Shown: positions 1-5,793 of the stretch, one piece after another
How positions within the stretch are numbered: position 1 is the first letter of the stretch
Layout of the letters: the number at the start of each line of letters is the position of its first letter
Assembly (NCBI GenBank): GCA_903924715.1
Contig: CAIYCP010000164.1
Location: 1 to 6,297 of the forward strand
From: an uncultured beta proteobacterium
Lineage (GTDB): Bacteria; Pseudomonadota; Gammaproteobacteria; Burkholderiales; Burkholderiaceae_B
Length of the DNA: 6,297 nucleotides
Direction: 5' to 3'
Translations under genes and position numbers: made by a program
The notes under the pieces: generated by a model
Database searches by the model: none
Seen by the model: only the letters and a program-made list of their open reading frames with translations
Told to the model about the DNA's origin: nothing

Positions 1-27
1 CGCGAACAATCGATTGCTTTTGGTCAT
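1..27 (-). CDS. Start of an unidentified gene downstream of lipA (partial)
   Basis: Nine codons are visible before the window ends: ATG at 27..25 followed by an open frame reading MTKSNRLFA. The start is supported mainly by a strong ribosome site, GGGAG at 38..34, six bases upstream of the ATG. The gene follows lipA on the same strand after a 73-bp gap with no hairpin plus U-tract, so it may be read through from lipA. The basic residues followed by hydrophobic ones could be the beginning of a signal peptide, but nine residues are far too few to say. I do not recognise the product. It could also be a chance ATG, although the ribosome site argues against that. Confidence 0.5.
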
Positions 28-33
28 TTTTGT

Positions 34-38
34 CTCCC
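34..38 (-). promoter_or_regulatory. Ribosome binding site of the gene at the left edge
   Basis: The minus strand reads GGGAG followed by ACAAAA and then ATG at 27..25. Both the match to the Shine-Dalgarno consensus and the 6-base spacing are good, and this site is the main evidence that a gene starts here. Confidence 0.55.
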
Positions 39-41
39 GGC

Positions 42-52
42 AGACGGCGCTT
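42..52. repeat. 11-bp repeat AGACGGCGCTT, copy downstream of lipA
   Basis: This is the second exact copy of the 11-mer at 1084-1094. It sits just upstream of the ribosome site of the left-edge gene. Identity ends at the next base on the 3' side (T here, A in the other copy). Confidence 0.3.
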
Positions 53-100
53 TTAACTGCGCTCTTTTGTCATTTCTGTTGTGTAACGGTTCACTTCAAA

Positions 101-1045
101 TCATTCTAACCCCGCCGCATGGGCCTGTTCGTCGGCGTGATACGACGACCTGACCATCGCCCCGACAGCGGCATGATTGAACCCCATCGCGTAGGCCTCG
201 CGCTCAAACATTTTGAAGGTGTCGGGGTGTACGTAGCGCAACACCGGCAGATGGTGCTGTGAGGGCTGCAGGTATTGCCCGATCGTGAGCATCTCAACAT
301 CATGCGCACGCATGTCGCGCATGACTTGCAGGATTTCGTCGTCGGTCTCGCCCAAGCCCAACATCAAACCCGATTTGGTTGGCGTGCCTGGATGACGTTT
401 TTTAAACTCTTGCAATAACGTTAACGAGTGCTGATAGTCTGAACCCGGACGCGCTTGTTTATACAAACGCGGCACGGTCTCAAGATTATGGTTCATCACG
501 TCCGGCGGGCCGCCATCTAAAATTTCAAGTGCGCGATCCAGTCGCCCTCTGAAATCAGGCACCAATACTTCAATCCGGGTAGCGGGCGACAACTCACGCA
601 CTTTTTGAATACATTCAACAAAATGGGCAGCACCGCCATCGCGCAAATCATCGCGATCAACCGAGGTAATCACAACGTAGGTCAACTTCAGCGCGGCAAT
701 CGTGCGCGCCAGATTCAAGGGCTCATCCACATCAAGCGGATCGGGCCGGCCGTGGCCTACATCACAAAACGGGCAACGGCGTGTGCACTTGTCGCCCATG
801 ATCATAAAGGTGGCCGTGCCTTTACCAAAGCACTCACCAATGTTGGGGCACGACGCCTCTTCACACACGGTGTGCAAGTTGTGCTCGCGCAAAATACGTT
901 TGATGTCATAAAAACGTGAGCCCGCAGGCGCCGCTTTGACGCGGATCCATTCAGGTTTCTTCAGGCGTTCAGCCGCAACCACCTTGATGGGGATGCGAGA
1001 AACTTTATCTTGTGCCTTTTGTTTTTGCGTTGCGTCGTACGTCAC
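101..1045 (-). CDS. lipA: Lipoyl synthase (radical SAM)
   Basis: LipA inserts two sulfur atoms into octanoyl groups already attached to lipoyl domains (pyruvate and 2-oxoglutarate dehydrogenase E2, GcvH), in the cytosol, using S-adenosylmethionine radical chemistry. The 314-residue protein has full family length. It carries both family-defining clusters: C61-x4-C66-x5-C72 (CEEASCPNIGEC) for the auxiliary, sulfur-donating iron-sulfur cluster, and C87-x3-C91-x2-C94 (CTRRCPFC) for the radical SAM cluster. The C-terminal RSSY motif (299-302), whose serine ligates the auxiliary cluster in characterised LipA, is intact. The start codon is GTG (1045..1043), chosen because AGGAA lies six bases upstream and no ATG fits better. 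It follows lipB after 62 bp with no terminator, so co-transcription is likely. Identification is essentially certain. Confidence 0.98.
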   Translation of the reverse strand: MTYDATQKQKAQDKVSRIPIKVVAAERLKKPEWIRVKAAPAGSRFYDIKRILREHNLHTVCEEASCPNIGECFGKGTATFMIMGDKCTRRCPFCDVGHGRPDPLDVDEPLNLARTIAALKLTYVVITSVDRDDLRDGGAAHFVECIQKVRELSPATRIEVLVPDFRGRLDRALEILDGGPPDVMNHNLETVPRLYKQARPGSDYQHSLTLLQEFKKRHPGTPTKSGLMLGLGETDDEILQVMRDMRAHDVEMLTIGQYLQPSQHHLPVLRYVHPDTFKMFEREAYAMGFNHAAVGAMVRSSYHADEQAHAAGLE

Positions 1046-1051
1046 GGCGAT

Positions 1052-1056
1052 TTCCT
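1052..1056 (-). promoter_or_regulatory. Ribosome binding site fixing the GTG start of lipA
   Basis: The minus strand reads TAGGAAA, then a short spacer, then GTG at 1045..1043. AGGAA ends six bases before the GTG. This site decides for a GTG start rather than a later ATG, because the next methionine in frame is at residue 81, inside the conserved domain. Confidence 0.75.
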
Positions 1057-1083
1057 AAGCGTTAAGACTACATTTTACTCGCT

Positions 1084-1094
1084 AGACGGCGCTT
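1084..1094. repeat. 11-bp repeat AGACGGCGCTT, copy upstream of lipA
   Basis: The exact 11-mer AGACGGCGCTT (plus strand) lies in the lipB-lipA gap and occurs again in the same orientation at 42-52, in the gap downstream of lipA. The two copies lie 38 and 14 bases upstream of the lipA start and of the start of the left-edge gene. The sequence is not palindromic and no protein-binding motif is recognised. It may be chance or a shared leader element. Confidence 0.3.
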
Positions 1095-1107
1095 ACTCGA
1101 GGGGCCT

Positions 1108-1746
1108 TTAAAGCTCGGCCATCTGTAGCCCGCAGCGCTTGATAATTTGCTGCGCCAGGGTTTGTGCCACCTCGTCCCACTGCGCCTTCACCCCACAGCT
1201 TGCCATGCTCACGGTCTGCAATCCTGCATAACCACAAGGGTTAATGCCTTCAAAGGGCGTCAGATCCAGATCAAGGTTCAGCGCCAAGCCGTGATACGTG
1301 CAACCCTGCCTCACCTTAATGCCCAAGGCCGCGATCTTGGCTAAGTCGTGCTTGCCGGGCACATACACACCGGGGGCACCGGGTTTGCGGCAAGCGTTAT
1401 CAATGTTGTAGGCGGCAAGTGTCGCAATTAGCGACTCTTCAAGCTCAAATACCAGTTGCTTGATATAGCGCCCTGACCGCTTGAGATCAGCCAGGATATA
1501 CACCACGATCTGACCCGGGCCGTGATAGGTGATCTGCCCACCACGATCTGTTTTGATGACGGGGATATTGCCAGGATTCAAAAGGTGCTCGGGCTTACCG
1601 GCCTGCCCCTGCGTATACACCGGCAAATGTTCAACCAACCAGAGCTCATCAGAGGTGGTGGCGGTGCGGGCATTGGTAAATTCTTGCATCGCCAGCCACA
1701 CCGGCTGGTATTCAGTGGGGCGCGGCCAGCTGCGAATCACTGGCAA
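1108..1746 (-). CDS. lipB: Octanoyl-ACP:protein octanoyltransferase
   Basis: LipB moves the octanoyl group from acyl carrier protein to the target lysine of lipoyl domains and so provides the substrate for LipA, encoded next. The 212-residue protein matches the family throughout: LVEHLPVYTQGQAGK (37-51), DRGGQITYHGPGQ (67-79), PGVYV (125-129), the catalytic lysine K137 in AKIAALG, GCTYHGLALN (148-157) and the acyl-thioester cysteine C171 in INPCGYAG. The start is TTG (1746..1744), five bases after the ybeD stop. The only nearby ATG (1751..1749) is out of frame and soon hits TGA. GTG at codon 3 (1740..1738) is an alternative start. Neither start has a clear ribosome site, so translation is probably coupled to ybeD. 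The N-terminus aligns with E. coli LipB from close to its start, which supports the TTG or GTG choice. Confidence 0.96.
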   Translation of the reverse strand: MPVIRSWPRPTEYQPVWLAMQEFTNARTATTSDELWLVEHLPVYTQGQAGKPEHLLNPGNIPVIKTDRGGQITYHGPGQIVVYILADLKRSGRYIKQLVFELEESLIATLAAYNIDNACRKPGAPGVYVPGKHDLAKIAALGIKVRQGCTYHGLALNLDLDLTPFEGINPCGYAGLQTVSMASCGVKAQWDEVAQTLAQQIIKRCGLQMAEL

Positions 1747-1751
1747 GCCAT

Positions 1752-2024
1752 TTACAAAACCACCGACACCGACGGGTGGGCATGTAGCGCCCGATACAAA
1801 CCATCCAACTGCGCACGCGAGGTTGCCAGCACCGTGAAGGTCAAACCAAGATAATTGCCCGCCTTGCTGGGCCGGCGTTCAATCGTTGCAGGTTTGAAGC
1901 CTGGATCGTATTCAAGCACGATCGCTGTGAGTTCTTCGACCAGGTCAGGGCCCGCCTTGCCCATCACCTTGATCGGAAAATCAGAGGGGTACTCAATCAG
2001 CGATTCGTTTTCAGGCTGCGTCAT
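1752..2024 (-). CDS. ybeD: YbeD family protein (DUF493)
   Basis: This small cytosolic protein of 90 residues belongs to the YbeD/DUF493 family (about 87 residues in E. coli), which has an ACT-like alpha/beta fold and no established enzymatic role. Family features visible here are the FPIKVMG segment (16-22), SKAGNY (53-58) followed by an alternating hydrophobic strand, and the terminal VVL. In E. coli the gene also sits between the carboxypeptidase gene dacA and lipB, so the context is conserved. It begins 15 bp after the dat stop with no recognisable Shine-Dalgarno sequence, and ends five bases before the lipB start, which points to one operon with translational coupling. The family assignment is firm; the function is unknown. 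Confidence 0.95.
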   Translation of the reverse strand: MTQPENESLIEYPSDFPIKVMGKAGPDLVEELTAIVLEYDPGFKPATIERRPSKAGNYLGLTFTVLATSRAQLDGLYRALHAHPSVSVVL

Positions 2025-2039
2025 GTGTGCTGCTGCGGC

Positions 2040-2924
2040 TTAAGCCAACGCTGCAATACGTGCGTCGTACGCTGCGCGCAGGCGTTGGTAAACGCCGCCC
2101 GGCTTACCTTGACCCACAGGCTTGCCGTCAAGCTCAACGATTGGCAATACTTCGCGTGTAGCTGACGACATCATCAGTTCATCTGCATTTATAACTTCAT
2201 CTTGCTTAACTACGCGCAACTCAAACGGCACACCGATTTCAGCGGTGAGCTCTTGCAGCAAACCATACCGAATCCCTTCAAGCACCAGATTGTCTTTTAA
2301 GGGCGCAATGAGTTTGCCGCCTTTGACCACCCAGATATTGCACGAAGCGCCTTCGGTTAAGTTGCCGTCCCGAAACTGAATGACTTCATCGACGCCCGCA
2401 TTCACTGCAGCTTGCTTGGCCAACACGTTGCCCAACAACGATACCGATTTGATATCGCAGTGCAACCAACGCTCATCGGGGATGCTGACTGCACGCAAGC
2501 CTTTTTCACGCACGGCTGCGGTGGGCGGTGTCATGGGGGCGACCATACCAAAAACCGTTGGCGTGACCGAAGGTACGGGGTAGGCATGATCACGCTTGGC
2601 CACGCCACGTGTGATTTGCAAATACACCATGCAGGTTTTTTCAGTTGAACGGCTGAGCAAATCTTTCACCAAGGCTTCCCATTGGGCAAGCGTCATGGGT
2701 TGTTGAATATCAATTTTTTTCAGGCTGCGCTCAAGACGCGCCAAGTGTTCTTTCATGCGAAAGAGTTTGCCGTGATAAACCGGCACCACTTCATAAATAC
2801 CATCACCAAAAATAAAACCGCGGTCTAGTACCGAAACCTTGGCTTCAGACAGTGGCCCAAACGCGCCATTCAGGTAAACAATTGGGTCGCCCGAGACGCC
2901 TTGAATCAACATGTTCTGAACCAT
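2040..2924 (-). CDS. dat: D-amino-acid transaminase (class IV PLP aminotransferase)
   Basis: Dat interconverts D-alanine and D-glutamate with their keto acids and so supplies D-amino acids for peptidoglycan; it is cytosolic and needs PLP. The 294-residue protein is a complete fold-type IV aminotransferase: early VLDRGFIFGDGIYEV (32-46), the PLP lysine K159 in CDIKSVSLLGNVLAKQ (156-171), E191 in LTEGASCN, and SSATREVLPI in the C-terminal third. R111-x-H113 in RGVAKRDHAYP aligns with the carboxylate-binding Arg-His pair of the Bacillus D-amino-acid transaminase, favouring this over branched-chain aminotransferase or aminodeoxychorismate lyase. The start ATG has AGGAAG six bases upstream. It lies between the D-Ala-D-Ala carboxypeptidase gene and ybeD, a sensible partner for cell-wall D-alanine metabolism. 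Substrate specificity is inferred. Confidence 0.93.
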   Translation of the reverse strand: MVQNMLIQGVSGDPIVYLNGAFGPLSEAKVSVLDRGFIFGDGIYEVVPVYHGKLFRMKEHLARLERSLKKIDIQQPMTLAQWEALVKDLLSRSTEKTCMVYLQITRGVAKRDHAYPVPSVTPTVFGMVAPMTPPTAAVREKGLRAVSIPDERWLHCDIKSVSLLGNVLAKQAAVNAGVDEVIQFRDGNLTEGASCNIWVVKGGKLIAPLKDNLVLEGIRYGLLQELTAEIGVPFELRVVKQDEVINADELMMSSATREVLPIVELDGKPVGQGKPGGVYQRLRAAYDARIAALA

Positions 2925-2930
2925 TACATT

Positions 2931-2936
2931 CTTCCT
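2931..2936 (-). promoter_or_regulatory. Ribosome binding site of dat
   Basis: The minus strand reads AGGAAG, then a six-base spacer, then ATG at 2924..2922. This supports the first methionine rather than Met5. An out-of-frame ATG-TAA (2929..2924) lies within the spacer and overlaps the true start by one base. Confidence 0.75.
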
Positions 2937-2939
2937 GTG

Positions 2940-2979
2940 TTTAAGTTTTTCAGTATTTAAGTTTTTAAGTGTTTAAACG
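2940..2979. repeat. Imperfect 8-bp tandem repeat in the dat leader
   Basis: On the plus strand five consecutive 8-mers read TTTAAGTT, TTTCAGTA, TTTAAGTT, TTTAAGTG and TTTAAACG. Every unit begins with TTT, four have TTTAA and three have TTTAAGT. The array sits in the 97-bp gap between dacC and dat, ending four bases before the dat ribosome site. It is very AT-rich in a moderately GC-rich region. It could be a slipped-strand repeat in a leader, or AT-rich promoter or upstream-element DNA; no clear -35/-10 pair could be assigned. Confidence 0.55.
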
Positions 2980-3021
2980 CGCCATCTTCGTACGAATTTT
3001 TTTGATCTGTACTAATCAGTA

Positions 3022-4371
3022 CTATTTAAGCCACAACCTAATCGAGTCATACCAGCGCCCGACCACACCGGCACGCTCAACCGCGTCGATCACTTCAAGC
3101 GGTTCAGTGCGCAGCAACTTATCGTCAAGCATCAAGCTGAGTGTGCCCACTTTCTGGCCTTGCGCAAGCGGTGCAAATAAGGGATCTGGACGTTTGGCAA
3201 GCGGCTTCACATCGCCTGCTTTACCGCGCGGCACCGTCACCCAAAGCGGCTCAGCCACGCCAAGTTTGGTGCGCTCGGTTTTACCTTGCCACACCTGCGA
3301 TTCAACGGCGGCCTGCGCTTTATCAAAGATTTTGATCGTCTCAAAATTTTGGAAGGTCCAGTTTAAAAGTTTGAGACTTTCTTCGGCGCGGGTGGCCATG
3401 CTATCTGAACCGACTAGCACGGTAATTACACGACGATCACCACGCTTTGCCGTAGCCACTAAACAATAGCCCGCCCCTTCGGTGTGACCCGTTTTCATGC
3501 CGTCCACTGAAGGGTCTGCCCACAACAGACGGTTGCGATTGGGCTGCTTGATCTTGTTGTAGGTGAACTCGCGCATTGAATAATACGGAAAATATTCTGG
3601 ATGATCCTGAATCATGCGGCGTGATAACAAAGCAAGATCGCGCACCGTACTGACGTGTTGTGGATCAGGCAAGCCCGTTGCATTCATGAACGTGGTGTTG
3701 GTTAAGCCCATGCGCTGAGCTTCTTCATTCATGAGTTTCACAAACGCAGGTTCTGTTCCCGAGATCGCTTCAGCCAACGCCACCGACGCATCGTTACCCG
3801 ATTGAATAATCACGCCCCTGATGAGTTCATCGATCGAGACCGGCTTGCGCGGCTCGATAAACATGCGCGAGCCACGGGTTTTCCAGGCAACTTGCGACAC
3901 AGTGGCGTCTTGCTCAAGGGTTAACCGCTTTTCTTTAAGGGCCGTAAAGGCCAGATAGGCCGTCATGATTTTTGTCAGTGAGGCTGGTTCGATTTTTTGA
4001 TCAGCGTTTGACGAAGACACCACCTGACCACTGGTGACATCAAGCGTAATCCAGGCTTTGGCCGCAACGGCAGGCGCGGGCACGCTAGACAACTCGCCCA
4101 CTTGAATCGGCGAGAGCGAAGGCGGTGTGGTGGCCGACACCGCAGCAGCCGAGGGTGCAGCAGGCGCGGCGGTTTTTTCGGTGCCCTTAGCATTGCCTTT
4201 GGGCTCGCCCTTTGCTTTGGCTTTTGGCTCAGTCTTGGTCTCAGCGTTACTCGAAGTTTGAGCAAGCGCAGCCGGCGGCGTAATCAAAACAACACCGAGC
4301 AGCACGATCGTTGCGGCGAAGAAAACCGAGCGTGCGGTATTTTGCACCGTATACATCAGTGGATTTGTCAT
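3022..4371 (-). CDS. dacC: D-alanyl-D-alanine carboxypeptidase, PBP5/6 family
   Basis: This periplasmic serine peptidase trims the terminal D-Ala from peptidoglycan pentapeptides. With the start at 4371 it has 449 residues: signal peptide to about 37 (hydrophobic SVFFAATIVLLGVVLI, cleavage after ALA), a Lys/Ala/Pro/Glu-rich linker (about 38-105), then the S11 peptidase domain with SLTK (131-134), SGN (191-193) and KTG (293-295). A C-terminal PBP5_C domain (about 345-435) and a terminal segment GRWYDSIRLWLK resembling the amphipathic membrane anchor of PBP5 follow. The protein is longer than E. coli PBP5 mainly because of the linker. ATG at 4401 would add ten residues but lies inside a TATAAT box, and Met at 4356 is another option; GGCGG at 4385..4381 is a weak ribosome site for 4371. 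dacA would be an equally fair symbol. Confidence 0.95.
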   Translation of the reverse strand: MTNPLMYTVQNTARSVFFAATIVLLGVVLITPPAALAQTSSNAETKTEPKAKAKGEPKGNAKGTEKTAAPAAPSAAAVSATTPPSLSPIQVGELSSVPAPAVAAKAWITLDVTSGQVVSSSNADQKIEPASLTKIMTAYLAFTALKEKRLTLEQDATVSQVAWKTRGSRMFIEPRKPVSIDELIRGVIIQSGNDASVALAEAISGTEPAFVKLMNEEAQRMGLTNTTFMNATGLPDPQHVSTVRDLALLSRRMIQDHPEYFPYYSMREFTYNKIKQPNRNRLLWADPSVDGMKTGHTEGAGYCLVATAKRGDRRVITVLVGSDSMATRAEESLKLLNWTFQNFETIKIFDKAQAAVESQVWQGKTERTKLGVAEPLWVTVPRGKAGDVKPLAKRPDPLFAPLAQGQKVGTLSLMLDDKLLRTEPLEVIDAVERAGVVGRWYDSIRLWLK

Positions 4372-4399
4372 GAAAAAGCAGCCGCCAATGAAAGAACTC

Positions 4400-4405
4400 A
4401 TTATA
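4400..4405 (-). promoter_or_regulatory. Candidate -10 element (TATAAT) for dacC
   Basis: The minus strand carries a perfect TATAAT in the 94-bp gap after the hydrolase gene. At a 16-18 base spacing there is no acceptable -35 hexamer, and there is no extended TG motif, so support rests on the -10 alone. If used, transcription would start near 4393-4391, about 20 bases upstream of the ATG at 4371 and downstream of the ATG at 4401, which would exclude the latter as a start on this transcript. Confidence 0.4.
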
Positions 4406-4465
4406 GAGAATTCACTCTAGTCTGGGGCATTTCACAACATCTTGAAACACTTTGCTCGCGGGCCC

Positions 4466-5110
4466 TTAAAGCGCCATCAAACGCGTTTGCACCAACTGCC
4501 GCAATATCAAGAGCTTGCCATGAAAAAAGTGCCCCGCCTCAGGGATCACCACAACCGGCATCCCCAGTGGACGCGCCCAATCCATCACTTCGGACAAGGG
4601 CACGACCTCATCGACTTCACCATGAATCACCAAGGCATCCTCAGGTGCTTTGACCTCGCTATGACGAAACCGCAGCGCCGCCGAACCCGTCAAAATCACA
4701 ATATTGGGCAAATTCTTGGTTAGACGATCCCACTTGGCATAGAGCTGTACGGCAATTGAGGTGCCAAACGAAAAGCCGGCTAACACCCAAGGTTTTGCCG
4801 CGATTTCGGGATAGCGCACCCGAAACTGTTCAACCAAGGCGGCCATATCAAGTAGCTCGCCCTTGCCATGATCAAACGTACCGCCCGAGCTGCCGATGCC
4901 ACGAAAATTGGGACGAAGCGCCAACAAACCTTGCTGCACGCAAGCCCGAGCAATCGTCGTCACCACTTTGTTATCGCGCGTGCCGCCCTGCGCAGGATTC
5001 GGATGCAGCACCAACGCCCAACCTGTGGGCGTGCCCTCTGGCCAATCAAGCGCGCAATCAATCAAACCGGCTAAGCCGTCAAAAGTGGTCGTTTCGGTAT
5101 AAGCAGGCAT
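4466..5110 (-). CDS. Small alpha/beta hydrolase (COG2945/dienelactone hydrolase-like)
   Basis: This is a cytosolic serine hydrolase of the alpha/beta fold; the substrate is unknown. The 214-residue protein has no signal peptide or membrane segment. Visible motifs are LVLHPNPAQGGTRDNKVV (33-50) with the oxyanion region, LRPNFRGIGSSGG (65-77), the nucleophile elbow GFSFG with Ser114, the acid Asp167 in HGEVDEVVPL, and the catalytic His194 in GHFFHG. This matches the short family of predicted hydrolases that lack a cap domain. It starts 42 bp after the lipoprotein gene with no recognisable Shine-Dalgarno sequence before the ATG, and is followed by a 94-bp gap before dacC. It may be the last gene of the MCE transport operon or a separate housekeeping gene. 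The fold and triad are clear; the reaction is not. Confidence 0.93.
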   Translation of the reverse strand: MPAYTETTTFDGLAGLIDCALDWPEGTPTGWALVLHPNPAQGGTRDNKVVTTIARACVQQGLLALRPNFRGIGSSGGTFDHGKGELLDMAALVEQFRVRYPEIAAKPWVLAGFSFGTSIAVQLYAKWDRLTKNLPNIVILTGSAALRFRHSEVKAPEDALVIHGEVDEVVPLSEVMDWARPLGMPVVVIPEAGHFFHGKLLILRQLVQTRLMAL

Positions 5111-5152
5111 GGTGAATCGTTGAGGTTCAATAAAGAATCAATAAAAATCAAA
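5111..5152 (-). other. AT-rich spacer with phased TTGA-T-tract units
   Basis: Read on the minus strand, the gap between the lipoprotein and hydrolase genes contains TTGATTTTTA, TTGATTCTTTA and TTGAACC in a row, a 10-11 base period close to one helical turn. There is no hairpin and no Shine-Dalgarno match before the hydrolase ATG. No promoter pair could be assigned. Confidence 0.3.
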
Positions 5153-5779
5153 TCAGCGCTTAAGCTGCACGGTCAGCCATTGTGCCACTTGTTCAGCGGC
5201 TTGGTCGGTCGCTTCTCGCAGGGCCTGGGCGCCGCCTAGCGCGTCTTGGGTGCGGGCAGGCACTTTAATATCAACCAGTTTCTGATCAATCACTTTAGCG
5301 CCTTTGATCAAGATCGCCTGAAGAATCAATTGACCCTGACTGGCGCTGCCATCCGCGCTAAAGGTTTGCTCAAAGCGTTGCAGGTTCAATCTGACTTGCG
5401 GCAAATCACCCACAGTGTTTTGCTGCAGTACCGCGCCCTGCAAAGACAAGCGATCCACCAGGCGTTGCGTCACCAGACGCGCGGGCGGCGCCACCCACTG
5501 GTAGGTTGTATACGCCTGAGGCTGACCGGCATCACCCACTCGCCAGATCACAAAGGTTTCGGTCAATAGCGAGGCTGCTGTAGCCGACGGTACGGCAATC
5601 GGGGGGTGTTGAACCGCAGCAACAGGGCTCACCATTGCGCTCGCGCCCAAATCAAGCTGCTGGGGTGCCACACCGTTGCGCCCCAGGCCACAACCTGCCA
5701 ATGAAACAAGCGTGGTCAGCAGCAGCACGCGCCAAACTGGGTGCACCCAACGATATAAAAAAGAAAAGTGGTGTGTCAT
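5153..5779 (-). CDS. ABC-type transport auxiliary lipoprotein (PqiC-like)
   Basis: This is a predicted periplasm-facing lipoprotein that partners an MCE/MlaD lipid transporter. The 208-residue protein begins with a lipoprotein signal peptide: hydrophobic VLLLTTLVSLAGC with lipobox L-A-G-C and the lipidated Cys30. Residue +2 is Gly, not Asp, so outer-membrane sorting is expected. The body fits the ABC_trans_aux family: YQWVAPPARLV (93-103), a QVRLNLQRFEQTF strand (128-140) and a C-terminal helix ending QVAQWLTVQLKR. The start at 5779 was preferred to an upstream ATG at 5863, because the longer form overlaps the MCE gene by 71 bp and buries the signal peptide, while AAGGAA at 5793..5788 fits this ATG. 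It lies 13 bp after the MCE stop, so the two are co-translated parts of one cassette. The specific lipid cargo is unknown. Confidence 0.9.
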   Translation of the reverse strand: MTHHFSFLYRWVHPVWRVLLLTTLVSLAGCGLGRNGVAPQQLDLGASAMVSPVAAVQHPPIAVPSATAASLLTETFVIWRVGDAGQPQAYTTYQWVAPPARLVTQRLVDRLSLQGAVLQQNTVGDLPQVRLNLQRFEQTFSADGSASQGQLILQAILIKGAKVIDQKLVDIKVPARTQDALGGAQALREATDQAAEQVAQWLTVQLKR

Positions 5780-5787
5780 GAACTGGG

Positions 5788-5793
5788 TTCCTT
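5788..5793 (-). promoter_or_regulatory. Ribosome binding site of the auxiliary lipoprotein, overlapping the MCE stop
   Basis: The minus strand reads AAGGAA, then an eight-base spacer, then ATG at 5779..5777. Its first base is the last base of the TAA stop of the MCE gene (5795..5793). This decides for the 208-residue form of the lipoprotein and indicates an operon with tightly linked translation. Confidence 0.75.

Noticed and set aside
28..100. Terminator after lipA
   Set aside because: The only pairing seen is a 4-bp GCGC stem and a 4-bp GTCT/AGAC stem, and neither is followed by a U-tract.
1072..1077. TAAAAT on the minus strand as a -10 box for lipA
   Set aside because: No -35-like hexamer is found at a suitable distance, and lipA is adequately explained by co-transcription with lipB.
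2987..2996. Perfect 10-bp palindrome TTCGTACGAA next to a run of T
   Set aside because: Several 10-bp palindromes are expected by chance in 6 kb. It has no loop to make a hairpin, and it matches no operator I recognise.
3009..3022. Inverted repeat GTACT-AATC-AGTAC at the dacC stop, considered as a terminator
   Set aside because: The stem is only 5 bp and AT-rich, and on the transcribed strand it is followed by A residues rather than U, so it does not fit an intrinsic terminator.
2969..3469. 166-codon open frame on the plus strand
   Set aside because: It lies mostly antisense to the dacC C-terminal region, has Ser/Thr-rich composition typical of an antisense frame, and has no ribosome site or recognisable domain.
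4102..4653. 183-codon open frame on the plus strand
   Set aside because: It lies antisense to dacC and the hydrolase gene, is rich in Arg/His/Pro as expected of a shadow frame, and both opposing genes are firmly identified.
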